A stretch of 64,000 nucleotides of DNA from Planctobacterium marinum (GTDB lineage: Bacteria; Pseudomonadota; Gammaproteobacteria; Enterobacterales; Alteromonadaceae). Positions 15,432-23,662 of this stretch are shown one piece after another. The stretch covers positions 310,001 through 374,000 of the forward strand of contig NZ_AP027272.1 of the NCBI RefSeq assembly GCF_036322805.1. Reading direction: 5' to 3'. The notes under the pieces were generated by a model that saw nothing but the letters and a program-made list of their open reading frames with translations, was not told where the DNA came from and searched no databases. Made by a program: the position numbers and the translations under genes. Within the stretch, counting starts at the first letter, position 1; the number at the start of each line of letters is the position of its first letter.

Positions 15432-18400
15432 CTAGAATTTATAGCGCATGCCGATAGCATAACGCGCGCCTAATTCTTCCATGCGCCACAACTGGGCACT
15501 GGTTCGACCGTGAGTTCTGGAGTTCTCTTCTGTGATGTTAATGCCCTCAACAAACACTGTCAGGTCTTCATTGAACTCATACGACACGTTAAAGTCGATT
15601 TGCGATAATGCCTCAGTAAAGCTCGGCTCATTAACATATTGAGACGTCGTATTCAGGAAGTCGTCACGCCAGTTGTAGGCAATACGCGCTTGCCAGGCAT
15701 CTTTTTCGTACATCAACACTACGTTGGCGGTATCACTCAGACCCACCAAGGCAAACTGTGTTACCGACGGATCCGCTGTTATATCAAAGCCAACGTCGCC
15801 GTTAACGGTTGTATAGTTTGCCTGGATACCAAAGCCGGTGTCTCCAAAGAAGTGCTGTACCGCCATTTCGAAGCCGTAAATATTGGCACTTTTGTTATTC
15901 ACCGGTTTACTGTTGATAAAGGTCAACAGCGGGTCGTCGCCATTGGGAAGAATATCGAATTGCGCCTCAAATTGTTCATCGGTTAGCGAGAAGTAATCGA
16001 TGTTGTTTTCCATAGCGGCTACCATATTGAACAAACTGGTATCGCTTAACGGAATACCTAGTCGCTCCAGCTCAGCAATCGCAGCGATGGCCCTGGGACC
16101 TGCAGTGGCGTCTCGTAAGCCATACACGCTCTCTTCAACTTGATCGTTACCAATAAAGTTGCGTACCCGCTTGTCATAAAAACCTAAGGAAACATAACTG
16201 GTATCATCAAAGTAGTACTCTACCGAGATATCAATATTGTCTGATTCAAGCGGCTTCAATGCCGGGTTTCCGGAGCTGGCCGTTGCAGTGGGACCGTCAG
16301 ATAACAAGGTCGGGAAATTGGGTGTAGACACCGAAGAGGCAGCACTTAAGTTGTTGTATGTTGGTCGTGCAATGGTTTTACTATAAGAAACTCTGGCAAT
16401 GACGTTGTCTACCACTTCAATATCAAAGTCGATTGATGGTAACAAATGATCATAATCAGACGTGATGGAGACGTCTTGCATATCGCTGCCAAAGCGCACG
16501 TTAAAATCGTTATTACTTTCCCAAGCAACGGCACTAGGTAAACTGATATTGGCAATCGATGTAACTTCTGTATCTTCGTAGCGCAGCCCCATCAACAGGT
16601 TGTAAGGCATCTCGCCCAGTTCGCCAGAGATATCAAATTCAAAATAGACAGCTGTAATGTCTTCTTCAATGGTTCGATTGGTGGCAAATGGATTGTTAGC
16701 GACAAAGTCAAAACCATAAGCGCCCGCTGCAAAAGCACCCAACTCAGCAACACTGCCGGTGAAGCCTTCTGAGTAGATACCGGAAGCATCAAAATCGTCA
16801 AATTCAGCAGATAAATTTAATGGCGTTAAAGAGCCAGCTGGTAATTCACCCGGGTTCTCGATACCCCAGTTCCCCATGGTATGACGGGTTAAGGACTGCA
16901 ATGAGGTACTTTCCATGGCGCGAGATTCAATACCAAAGTTGATACTGCCTTCATCAAAGTCATAGCTGCCGTCAATTTTGGCTTGGGTGACCTCGGTATC
17001 TTGCGAACTGAAGTTCATATCCAAAATAGAGGTGCCCACATCATCTTGATCGAGCATGCCGTTAGGATTGAGATTACCACGAGACACATCGTCGAAATCC
17101 ACCATCATGATGGGGAAGTCGTTGGAGAAATCGACACCCTGACCGCGCACTACGTTGGCCCCTAAACCAAAGTTGGTCCAGGTGCCATAGGGTGCATCTG
17201 GTCGGCCCTCTGCACTGGAGTTGTGCACATCAAAAACTAAGGAAAAGTCATCGTTTACCTGATACTCCAGGTTAAAACCCAGAGATTTATTTTCGTTGAC
17301 TTGGTTAAGCTCTTGTAACGCTAATCCCAAGTCTCTGGGTGCCAGATCGCGGCGTTCTTGGGTAATATGGATAGGTGTAGCCACAACTTCATCATCAAAG
17401 GTGAGTTCTGCAAAGTAGCGGTCGTCCATCCAGATGGATTGCTCAGCACGCGCTTCAAATAAATCCTGCTTAGAGTATGTGTAATCCAGCGTTGCGGTCA
17501 TTTTTTCAGATGGGGCAAACTGGAAGGTAAATTGGGCATTGGTACGATCTCGCTCACGATCTGCAACGAAATAACGCAGGTCGGAAGGAATGGCAAATAG
17601 CTGACCGATTTCAGGTGCATTATTTAACACTACTGGCGCGCCGGCTGCCGGGTTTACATCGGGGTTGGGTGATTGTGGCACCGTACCGTCAAAGGGGTTA
17701 ACTCGCCACTGGTTTACAAATGCACCGAGGGCTCCACTGTCCCGCTGCTGGAAAGAACCTGCGAATGTAAAACCAAAGGTTTTGTCGTCGTTTACCCAAT
17801 TAACAATGGAGGACACTTCCGGGGTGACATCGTCTCCCACACGGTTAGTGGTATCGTGAACGCCCTTAACACCGACATTTGCAGTTAAGCCAGTTTCATA
17901 AGCGTCAAATGGCTTAGCGGTACGGATATTTATCGTGGCACCAATGCCACCTGTAGCGATACTGGCGCGACCAGTTTTGTATACATCTACACCGCGAATG
18001 CCCTCAGAGGCCAGGTCTGAGAAATCAAAGGCTCTGGAGTTGGGGACTCCACCGCCTGCAGGTAAAGCTGAGCCGGGCATGCTACGGCCGTTTAAGGTGA
18101 CCATGTTGAAATCCGGACCAAAGCCCCGTGCAGTTACCTGGGTACCTTCACCGTTGTTGCGGCTGATGGAAATACCTGTAATGCGCTGGAGTGATTCAGC
18201 TAAGTTGGTATCCGGGAATTTACCAATATCTTCGGCGGAAATCGCATCAACGACGCCAGCAGATTCCCTTTTGATACCCATGGATTCCTGAATACTACTT
18301 CGAAGACCGCTAACCTGAATTACTTCGACGTTGCTCAGCTCGTCTTCTTCTTGTGCCACTGCAGGCAGTGCCACGCAACCAGCCAGTATCAAAGATACGC

Positions 18401-18440
18401 TGGTGGCTAATTTAGTTTTGTTAAGTTTTGCGTTTTTCAC
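15432..18440 (-). CDS. Large carbohydrate-type TonB-dependent receptor
   Basis: 1002 residues. A signal peptide ends near AVAQ, a TonB box-like stretch (VEVIQVSG) follows and then a plug with SAEDIGKFPDTNLAESLQRI and ARGFGPDFNMVTLNGR, diagnostic of the long sugar-specific receptors of Xanthomonas, Caulobacter and Alteromonadales. The barrel ends in YAIGMRYKF with a terminal aromatic residue. No STN domain is present, so it is not a signalling receptor. It would import oligosaccharides across the outer membrane. The promoter region carries two LacI-type palindromes (18484-18499, 18527-18542), and the gene lies in the same orientation as the glycosidase operon just upstream and heads the receptor/halogenase unit. 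The likely substrate is a beta-glucan or cello-oligosaccharide, by context only. Confidence 0.93.
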   Translation of the reverse strand: MKNAKLNKTKLATSVSLILAGCVALPAVAQEEDELSNVEVIQVSGLRSSIQESMGIKRESAGVVDAISAEDIGKFPDTNLAESLQRITGISISRNNGEGTQVTARGFGPDFNMVTLNGRSMPGSALPAGGGVPNSRAFDFSDLASEGIRGVDVYKTGRASIATGGIGATINIRTAKPFDAYETGLTANVGVKGVHDTTNRVGDDVTPEVSSIVNWVNDDKTFGFTFAGSFQQRDSGALGAFVNQWRVNPFDGTVPQSPNPDVNPAAGAPVVLNNAPEIGQLFAIPSDLRYFVADRERDRTNAQFTFQFAPSEKMTATLDYTYSKQDLFEARAEQSIWMDDRYFAELTFDDEVVATPIHITQERRDLAPRDLGLALQELNQVNENKSLGFNLEYQVNDDFSLVFDVHNSSAEGRPDAPYGTWTNFGLGANVVRGQGVDFSNDFPIMMVDFDDVSRGNLNPNGMLDQDDVGTSILDMNFSSQDTEVTQAKIDGSYDFDEGSINFGIESRAMESTSLQSLTRHTMGNWGIENPGELPAGSLTPLNLSAEFDDFDASGIYSEGFTGSVAELGAFAAGAYGFDFVANNPFATNRTIEEDITAVYFEFDISGELGEMPYNLLMGLRYEDTEVTSIANISLPSAVAWESNNDFNVRFGSDMQDVSITSDYDHLLPSIDFDIEVVDNVIARVSYSKTIARPTYNNLSAASSVSTPNFPTLLSDGPTATASSGNPALKPLESDNIDISVEYYFDDTSYVSLGFYDKRVRNFIGNDQVEESVYGLRDATAGPRAIAAIAELERLGIPLSDTSLFNMVAAMENNIDYFSLTDEQFEAQFDILPNGDDPLLTFINSKPVNNKSANIYGFEMAVQHFFGDTGFGIQANYTTVNGDVGFDITADPSVTQFALVGLSDTANVVLMYEKDAWQARIAYNWRDDFLNTTSQYVNEPSFTEALSQIDFNVSYEFNEDLTVFVEGINITEENSRTHGRTSAQLWRMEELGARYAIGMRYKF

Positions 18441-18483
18441 TGTGTTGCTCTCTTAAAGTTGTAATCGCATGTTCTCTCAATCT

Positions 18484-18499
18484 GAGAAAGGGCTTTCTC
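18484..18499. promoter_or_regulatory. LacI-type operator, TonB receptor promoter, distal site
   Basis: GAGAAAGGGCTTTCTC is a 16-bp palindrome with a single central mismatch. It lies 44 bases upstream of the receptor start, with its centre 43 bp (about four helical turns) from the second site. Its similarity to the sites at 26243-26291 makes the LacI-family protein encoded at 29344 the probable binder. Confidence 0.78.
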
Positions 18500-18526
18500 G
18501 CGGCGCCGGCACGCATCCATGCTTTC

Positions 18527-18542
18527 GAGAAAGCGCTTTCTC
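18527..18542. promoter_or_regulatory. LacI-type operator, TonB receptor promoter, second site
   Basis: GAGAAAGCGCTTTCTC is a perfect 16-bp palindrome with the central CG typical of LacI/PurR-family operators. The identical 16-mer occurs at 26276-26291. A paired arrangement allows cooperative binding or looping. Confidence 0.85.
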
Positions 18543-18635
18543 AGATTAGTCTAGCCATATCTTTCAGTCAATAAAAAAATTAACAATTATTTAACAGTTG
18601 AAGGTTAACTGTATGATTTTATTAAGATAAAAATA

Positions 18636-19421
18636 TTACCTTAATTGTTTTTGCATTGGGCCTGAGTGAGTCAGACGGTATTTCCCGAACACATCTGCCG
18701 TGATATAGCCGAGATTCTTGTCTCCTTCCACCGGGACTATGGTTGTCGAGCCCATAAAATGCTCCCGTGCTCCGCCAGCATCAGCGTCGCAATAGGCCAG
18801 CATAAAACCAATTTCCTGGTTTTCTTTTAGCTTGATAGGAGGTAATGGCGCCTCATCGGTATAATTGTCTGGGTACAAATTCAAGGCTACTTCCCAGATT
18901 ATGTTGTTGGGAGATTGTTGTGAACGTTGCCATCGGCTTTGCAGGTGTGAATTTAGCATCACTACCGATTCCGGACCGTCGCCCTTATAAGCGCCAATAT
19001 CTGCTGCCTGATTATCCAGTGCCACATGATAAGCAAAAGCATTGTGGGAATAGAGATGATTGCCGCCTGAAGCGTCTGAATCGATAAATATTTCCAGGCA
19101 GTCGTCGTCCCAATAACGCACTTTGGGATCGGCGTAATAGTCCATCAGCACATCATCGGTGATTTCTGCCAAAAGGTAGAGTTTATGTTTATCCCACAGT
19201 AGTTTGAAGCGCCCGGAGAAATCCTCCTTACTTGGTATTTCCCCCAGGATGTGCTTGTCCAGAGGCCACCAGGGCGCTTGTTGCCATACCGACTCCATGA
19301 CACCGTCAATTGTGGGCGCCAGTCTGGTATGATTGATATCAATTGTCTCTGCTGATGCGGGTACACTAAAAAAGCAGGTAAGTGTGGTGGTTATGGCAAT
19401 AAGTTGTTTAACAGCAAACAT
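18636..19421 (-). CDS. Exported carbohydrate-binding (CBM9-like) protein
   Basis: 261 residues from the ATG at 19421, chosen because GGAG lies 7 bases upstream and the product then begins with a good signal peptide (MFAVKQLIAITTT... ending PASA). A longer frame exists but would extend the overlap with gluconokinase. The mature protein shows the family 9 carbohydrate-binding-like pattern: PTIDGVMESVWQQAPW, FKLLWDKHKLYLLAEITD, YWDDDCLEIFID and a C-terminal strand-rich region. Such domains bind sugar chain ends; stand-alone exported versions are not well characterised. It is the last gene of the GH3-to-gluconokinase operon and overlaps gluconokinase by 14 bases. It may capture sugars in the periplasm or outside the cell. 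Confidence 0.78.
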   Translation of the reverse strand: MFAVKQLIAITTTLTCFFSVPASAETIDINHTRLAPTIDGVMESVWQQAPWWPLDKHILGEIPSKEDFSGRFKLLWDKHKLYLLAEITDDVLMDYYADPKVRYWDDDCLEIFIDSDASGGNHLYSHNAFAYHVALDNQAADIGAYKGDGPESVVMLNSHLQSRWQRSQQSPNNIIWEVALNLYPDNYTDEAPLPPIKLKENQEIGFMLAYCDADAGGAREHFMGSTTIVPVEGDKNLGYITADVFGKYRLTHSGPMQKQLR

Positions 19422-19917
19422 TGTGGCGCTCCAGGGTATCAATCACATGTTCAATGAGTATCGCGGATTCCCCGGCGCCGTCAAATGGCAATACGTCGTT
19501 TTCGTTTTCCGGATACTCAAATGTACTCAATTGACTTTTAAGTAGGCTGGTATTTGCGAAATGTTGTTGCCTGTTTTCTAGTCGGCTGCTAAGGAGGTCA
19601 GGTGCGACTTCCAATAGCAAAAATCGCACCTCGGAAGCCATCGCTCTGATGCGTTGCCGATGGTTTTTGCTCAGAGCTGAACAGGCCAAAACAATGCTAC
19701 TCTCAGGTTGGGATTTAATCGCTTGCTCTAACCTGTCAAACCAGGGGGCACGCATTACATCATTCAGTCCTATGCCTTTGCGCATAAGTGCTTTGGCGGC
19801 TTCACTGTGATAGTCATCGGCATCTAAAAAAGGCGCAGTTAAGCGTTGCGCAAGTAGTTGCCCAAGTGTACTTTTACCGCAACCGCTCACCCCCATAACA
19901 ACATAAAGTCGTTTCAT
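19408..19917 (-). CDS. gntK: Gluconokinase
   Basis: 169 residues. Walker A is GVSGCGKST, followed by FLDADDYHSEAAKALMRKGIGLNDVMRAPW, the conserved gluconokinase stretch (the asparagine-aspartate-x-x-arginine-x-proline-tryptophan core), and CSALSKNHRQRIR. It phosphorylates D-gluconate to 6-phosphogluconate in the cytoplasm. Its start overlaps the stop of the GH94 phosphorylase by four bases (ATGA), implying tight co-translation. Placed after a phosphorylase, it argues that gluconate is a product of that enzyme, which is what cellobionate phosphorylase would supply. The length is normal for the family. Confidence 0.92.
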   Translation of the reverse strand: MKRLYVVMGVSGCGKSTLGQLLAQRLTAPFLDADDYHSEAAKALMRKGIGLNDVMRAPWFDRLEQAIKSQPESSIVLACSALSKNHRQRIRAMASEVRFLLLEVAPDLLSSRLENRQQHFANTSLLKSQLSTFEYPENENDVLPFDGAGESAILIEHVIDTLERHNVCC

Positions 19918-22301
19918 GTAGATGCCTCTGATGGCAACAATACCAACAAATCATTTTTGTCTGACAAGTACTTTGTTTTCAGCAGGTTGCCAGATAGTTG
20001 TTGTTTATTGAAAATAAGCTGCAGGTTTTTTACATCCCTATGTCGCTCATATCGCACCTTTATCACATAACCTCGGAATCGCCTGGTTACTTCAGCCTGC
20101 GGCCAATGATTTGGCAGTTGGGGCTGCACCAAAAGACCTTGCGAACAGCCCTTCAACCCAAATAGCTGCTCCGTCAGTGAGCGCATCAACCAGGCAATGG
20201 TACCGGTATTAAACAGTCGGCTGGAAAGTCCGCCGTATTTGGGATGCAAATTATGGGCACCGCGATAATAATTAGGTACAAAATTGGGTAACTGTTGCTT
20301 TGCCATTGCCTGTTCAGTGGTAACCACTATCTGTTTTAAGGTTTTAAACGCTTCCTCTGAGAGTTGCGCCTGGTACAAAGCATACAAATAAAAAGCGGCG
20401 GCATGGTTATACAGCGAACCATTTTCCGCCACTCCGGGAAACTTCTGAGTTAATCGACCAATGTCTTCTACCATGGCTGTGTAAGCCGGGGCCAACATGG
20501 CGACCCCATGGGGACTGTGCAAATGCGCAAACACGGCTTTTAGCATACTTTCTTGCTGTTGTTCTGAAGCGCATTGACTCAAGATAGCCCAGCTTTGGGG
20601 ATTCAAATATATCTTGCCCTCACTGTCTTGCTCAGTGCCGAACAATCTGCCCGCATCGGTGATGCCTCGGCCATACCATTTTTGATGCCAGAAATAGGTG
20701 TTGATATTTTTGTTGATTGTAAGCGCTTGCTCACTCCAGAATTTTGATCTTCCAGGATTATTGTTGTGCAAGAGTAATTCCGACCAGATCTGAAAGGCCC
20801 AACTCGTGGCCATAGATAACCAGCTGGATACCCCCTTGCCCTGGTGGCCAACCATATTCATTGGATCGCACCAGTCACCTTGTTGAATAAGGCTTAGATG
20901 TCGGTGATCCTGATGAGATTGCAACCATTGCATCGCTAATTCAATATGCTCAGCTACCGTAGCCGGGGTATCGCTATCGGAAAAAGGTAAGACCTCCTCT
21001 AGCAGTGCCAGATCGCCAGTCTCGCTGATATAGGCCTGCAAACAAATGGGTAACCAGACACAAGGGTCGGCATGGGGTACTTCATTGATGTATTTCAAGC
21101 TGGCGTTATCGTGCAGTAGTATGCCATCCGGCATTGCGCCATTTTGCTGTTGTTGTGTCAGCGCTGTTAGTAACGCCCGGCGAAAATAGCCCGGGTCCAG
21201 ATAACACATGCCCATCGCATCTTGTAGATAGTTTCGCGTTTGTGGATCCGTGGTCAGGCGATTAACGTCACCGTGATAAAACACCTGTCTGGGTAACCAG
21301 TGGTTTATCGTATTGTCCAGCTCTGCATCAGGCGTTTTTACTGCAATGCAACTGCTGTGTTGCTGCAAATACTGTTGATAGTCACTTGTCGCAGCAAGAT
21401 AGCCACTTTCATTGAGATAAGTGTCTTTCATACGCTGGATATCTTGCAGCTCTGTGGCGGCGCCGAAGATAAAGCGCAAATCTTTGACTACCTCGACAGC
21501 GAAACGTTTTTTGTGCTGTAACACCGCGACAGGTGTTTCGTACACGGCATCTTGATTGGGCAAACGATCATGCTGCAGCATATCGGGAGCGGTCCAGCCG
21601 CCATCTCCCAAGAATTGCGCCAAATTGGCACAATAGCTTGTGACTGGTTCGCTGGCGCGTAAAAATGTCAGTTCCTTGAAATCTTTTTGTTGCAGGTATT
21701 CTTCCAGCTTTTGATATGGAGATACCTTATTCGCAATGATGCCATTGCTCCGGGTACAGTATGTTGCCTCCTGATTCATCCATGATTGATAACCGATATT
21801 AAAGCAAGGGAATATACTCAGATCCCGTTCATTTTTGCCATTGTTGGTTATTTTAAGTTGCCACATTTCCAGCACATCTTCTTTGGGCAAGGTTACTTTG
21901 AGTTCAAATAACCAGTCGAGATGGGAAATACGCCAGCAAACATAAGCATCGGCCACTTCAAATTGGAATGCCTCCAGTGGCTTACACATAGGCTCAAAAG
22001 GCAACGAGAAAGTTAGCCCGGAACTATCATCTTTGATATAAAAAAAACGCCCCGGGTGACCCTGATAATAGTAATGCTCTGGTTGTAAAAAGGTTTTTGC
22101 GGTTAGGGCTGGTCCAGCGGAATAGGTAGCGGGTTCCGGTTGCATAAAATGACTATTGGCAAAACCACGACAAGTCACGTTTAGCAGCATACTCTGGTTC
22201 CAGAGGTAGCCACTGGCATTGGGAATGGTGGAGGGAGAATACAGTCGTATCTCGCCGGTTTCTTCGTCAAAACAATAGGGTAAACCAGGATGAATACTCA
22301 T
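19914..22301 (-). CDS. GH94 phosphorylase, probably cellobionate phosphorylase
   Basis: 795 residues, cytoplasmic (no signal peptide). GH94 landmarks: an N-terminal beta-sandwich with QPEPATYSAGP and HPGRFFYIKDD; the catalytic general acid aspartate at about residue 361 in NYLQDAMGM; GDWCDPMNMVGHQGKGVSSW; RLFGTEQDSEGK; and ENGSLYNHAAAF. GH94 enzymes cleave beta-glucosides with phosphate to give alpha-glucose-1-phosphate. Length and N-terminal wording resemble the cellobionate (beta-1,4-glucosyl-gluconate) phosphorylases described from Saccharophagus and Xanthomonas more than cellobiose or chitobiose phosphorylases. The overlapping gluconokinase supports this. Family call firm; the exact substrate is inference. 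It overlaps the upstream transporter by ATGA. Confidence 0.85.
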   Translation of the reverse strand: MSIHPGLPYCFDEETGEIRLYSPSTIPNASGYLWNQSMLLNVTCRGFANSHFMQPEPATYSAGPALTAKTFLQPEHYYYQGHPGRFFYIKDDSSGLTFSLPFEPMCKPLEAFQFEVADAYVCWRISHLDWLFELKVTLPKEDVLEMWQLKITNNGKNERDLSIFPCFNIGYQSWMNQEATYCTRSNGIIANKVSPYQKLEEYLQQKDFKELTFLRASEPVTSYCANLAQFLGDGGWTAPDMLQHDRLPNQDAVYETPVAVLQHKKRFAVEVVKDLRFIFGAATELQDIQRMKDTYLNESGYLAATSDYQQYLQQHSSCIAVKTPDAELDNTINHWLPRQVFYHGDVNRLTTDPQTRNYLQDAMGMCYLDPGYFRRALLTALTQQQQNGAMPDGILLHDNASLKYINEVPHADPCVWLPICLQAYISETGDLALLEEVLPFSDSDTPATVAEHIELAMQWLQSHQDHRHLSLIQQGDWCDPMNMVGHQGKGVSSWLSMATSWAFQIWSELLLHNNNPGRSKFWSEQALTINKNINTYFWHQKWYGRGITDAGRLFGTEQDSEGKIYLNPQSWAILSQCASEQQQESMLKAVFAHLHSPHGVAMLAPAYTAMVEDIGRLTQKFPGVAENGSLYNHAAAFYLYALYQAQLSEEAFKTLKQIVVTTEQAMAKQQLPNFVPNYYRGAHNLHPKYGGLSSRLFNTGTIAWLMRSLTEQLFGLKGCSQGLLVQPQLPNHWPQAEVTRRFRGYVIKVRYERHRDVKNLQLIFNKQQLSGNLLKTKYLSDKNDLLVLLPSEAST

Positions 22302-23653
22302 GACTGCCCCTCTCGTCTTTGGGTTAATTCAGCCTGAATCCGGTCAAGGCGTTGCTCGTCCAGAGAGTAGAAGTGAATAATCACTACCGATATAAGTGCA
22401 AACAAACTTGGTAGTAAGCTCATTAACAGCAGTATTCCGTGTTCTGAAGCATCGCTCTGTATTTGATTTGGGGTGTAGCCCAATGAGGCCAGCCCCCAGC
22501 CGATGATGGCGCCTGCCAGGGCACCTCCCAATTTTTGTGAAAATGCCGCAGCAGAAAATACCATGGCCGTTGCGCGTCGACCGTTTTTCCATTCACCAAA
22601 ATCAGCTGTATCAGCATACATGGAGAAAACCAAAGGCGATTTCGGGCCAAGGCACAAACCAATCAGACCCTGCAGGGTAAAGATGAGTAACAGATTGTCT
22701 TTGGGAAGAAAGTAGAACAGCGCTGAAAACAAGGTGACAGCGGACATCAACAACATCAGCAATCGGCGTTTATCCATTAATTTACACAGTAGAGGAGTAA
22801 TCGCTGCTCCTACCGCCAGTGATAACATATAAACCATGCCAAACAGGCCGATGAGATCTTCTCGCCCTACGTAGTATTTAAGGTAAAAAGTGCCTGAGCT
22901 GCCGCGCAATGAAATGGTGAGCATGATGATCAAAGCAAGAGAAAATAGCACTAACCAAGGTTTGTTTTGCAACAGGTCTTGCAAGTCTGTTAGGGCGGTG
23001 CTGTTTTGTTGCGCGGGTACCTGAATTCGTTCGCGTGTTGTAAAAAACGTTATGGCGAAAAGCCCGCAGGTGATCGCACCGTAAAGCAACATGGCGAGTT
23101 GCCAACCTCTTGCATCATCACCATTGCCTAGCCAGGCCACCAATTCCGGGGTGCACCAGGCTACCAGAGTACCGCCACTAAAAGCACCGATGAAACGAAA
23201 TGAGGTTAATTGAGTACGCTGTTGCGTGTCAGAGGTCATGATCCCCATCAATGCACCGTAGGGCACATTAATAAAGGTATAGGCCAGCATTAGAAAAATA
23301 TACGTAGCGTAAGCCCAAAGCAGTTTGCCGTTTTCACCTGTCTCAGGAACGGTAAAGGTGAGCACTCCTGCTGCTGCCAATGGGATGGCCCCCCACAACA
23401 GATAAGGACGAAATTGGCCAAACCGAGTGCGAGTGCGGTCGGCAATTGCCCCCATTACCGGGTCGGAAAAGGCATCGATGAGCCGGGTTACCAATATCAT
23501 GGTACCCACTGCCGCCGCAGGGATCCCAAAGACATCGGTGTAAAAAATCAATAAAAATAAATCCAGTACCCGCCAGTAGAAATTCGAGGCGACATCCCCC
23601 ATGGCATAGCCGAGTTTTTCCTTGAGGGATAGTTTCATTGAGTTGTTCATCAC
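22298..23653 (-). CDS. GPH-family sugar:cation symporter (first copy)
   Basis: 451 residues with about twelve hydrophobic segments. It begins LSLKEKLGYAMGDVASNFYW and contains DAFSDPVMGAIADRTRTRFGQFRPY, the signature of glycoside-pentoside-hexuronide symporters (MelB/XynP type) of the major facilitator superfamily. It is an inner-membrane importer of a di- or oligosaccharide with Na+ or H+. It sits between GH3 and GH94 in one operon, starting 9 bases after the GH3 stop and overlapping GH94 by four bases. The most likely cargo is therefore the GH94 substrate. Two other in-frame ATGs within five codons leave the exact start open. Confidence 0.9.
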   Translation of the reverse strand: MMNNSMKLSLKEKLGYAMGDVASNFYWRVLDLFLLIFYTDVFGIPAAAVGTMILVTRLIDAFSDPVMGAIADRTRTRFGQFRPYLLWGAIPLAAAGVLTFTVPETGENGKLLWAYATYIFLMLAYTFINVPYGALMGIMTSDTQQRTQLTSFRFIGAFSGGTLVAWCTPELVAWLGNGDDARGWQLAMLLYGAITCGLFAITFFTTRERIQVPAQQNSTALTDLQDLLQNKPWLVLFSLALIIMLTISLRGSSGTFYLKYYVGREDLIGLFGMVYMLSLAVGAAITPLLCKLMDKRRLLMLLMSAVTLFSALFYFLPKDNLLLIFTLQGLIGLCLGPKSPLVFSMYADTADFGEWKNGRRATAMVFSAAAFSQKLGGALAGAIIGWGLASLGYTPNQIQSDASEHGILLLMSLLPSLFALISVVIIHFYSLDEQRLDRIQAELTQRREGQS

Positions 23654-23662
23654 TTTCTCGAC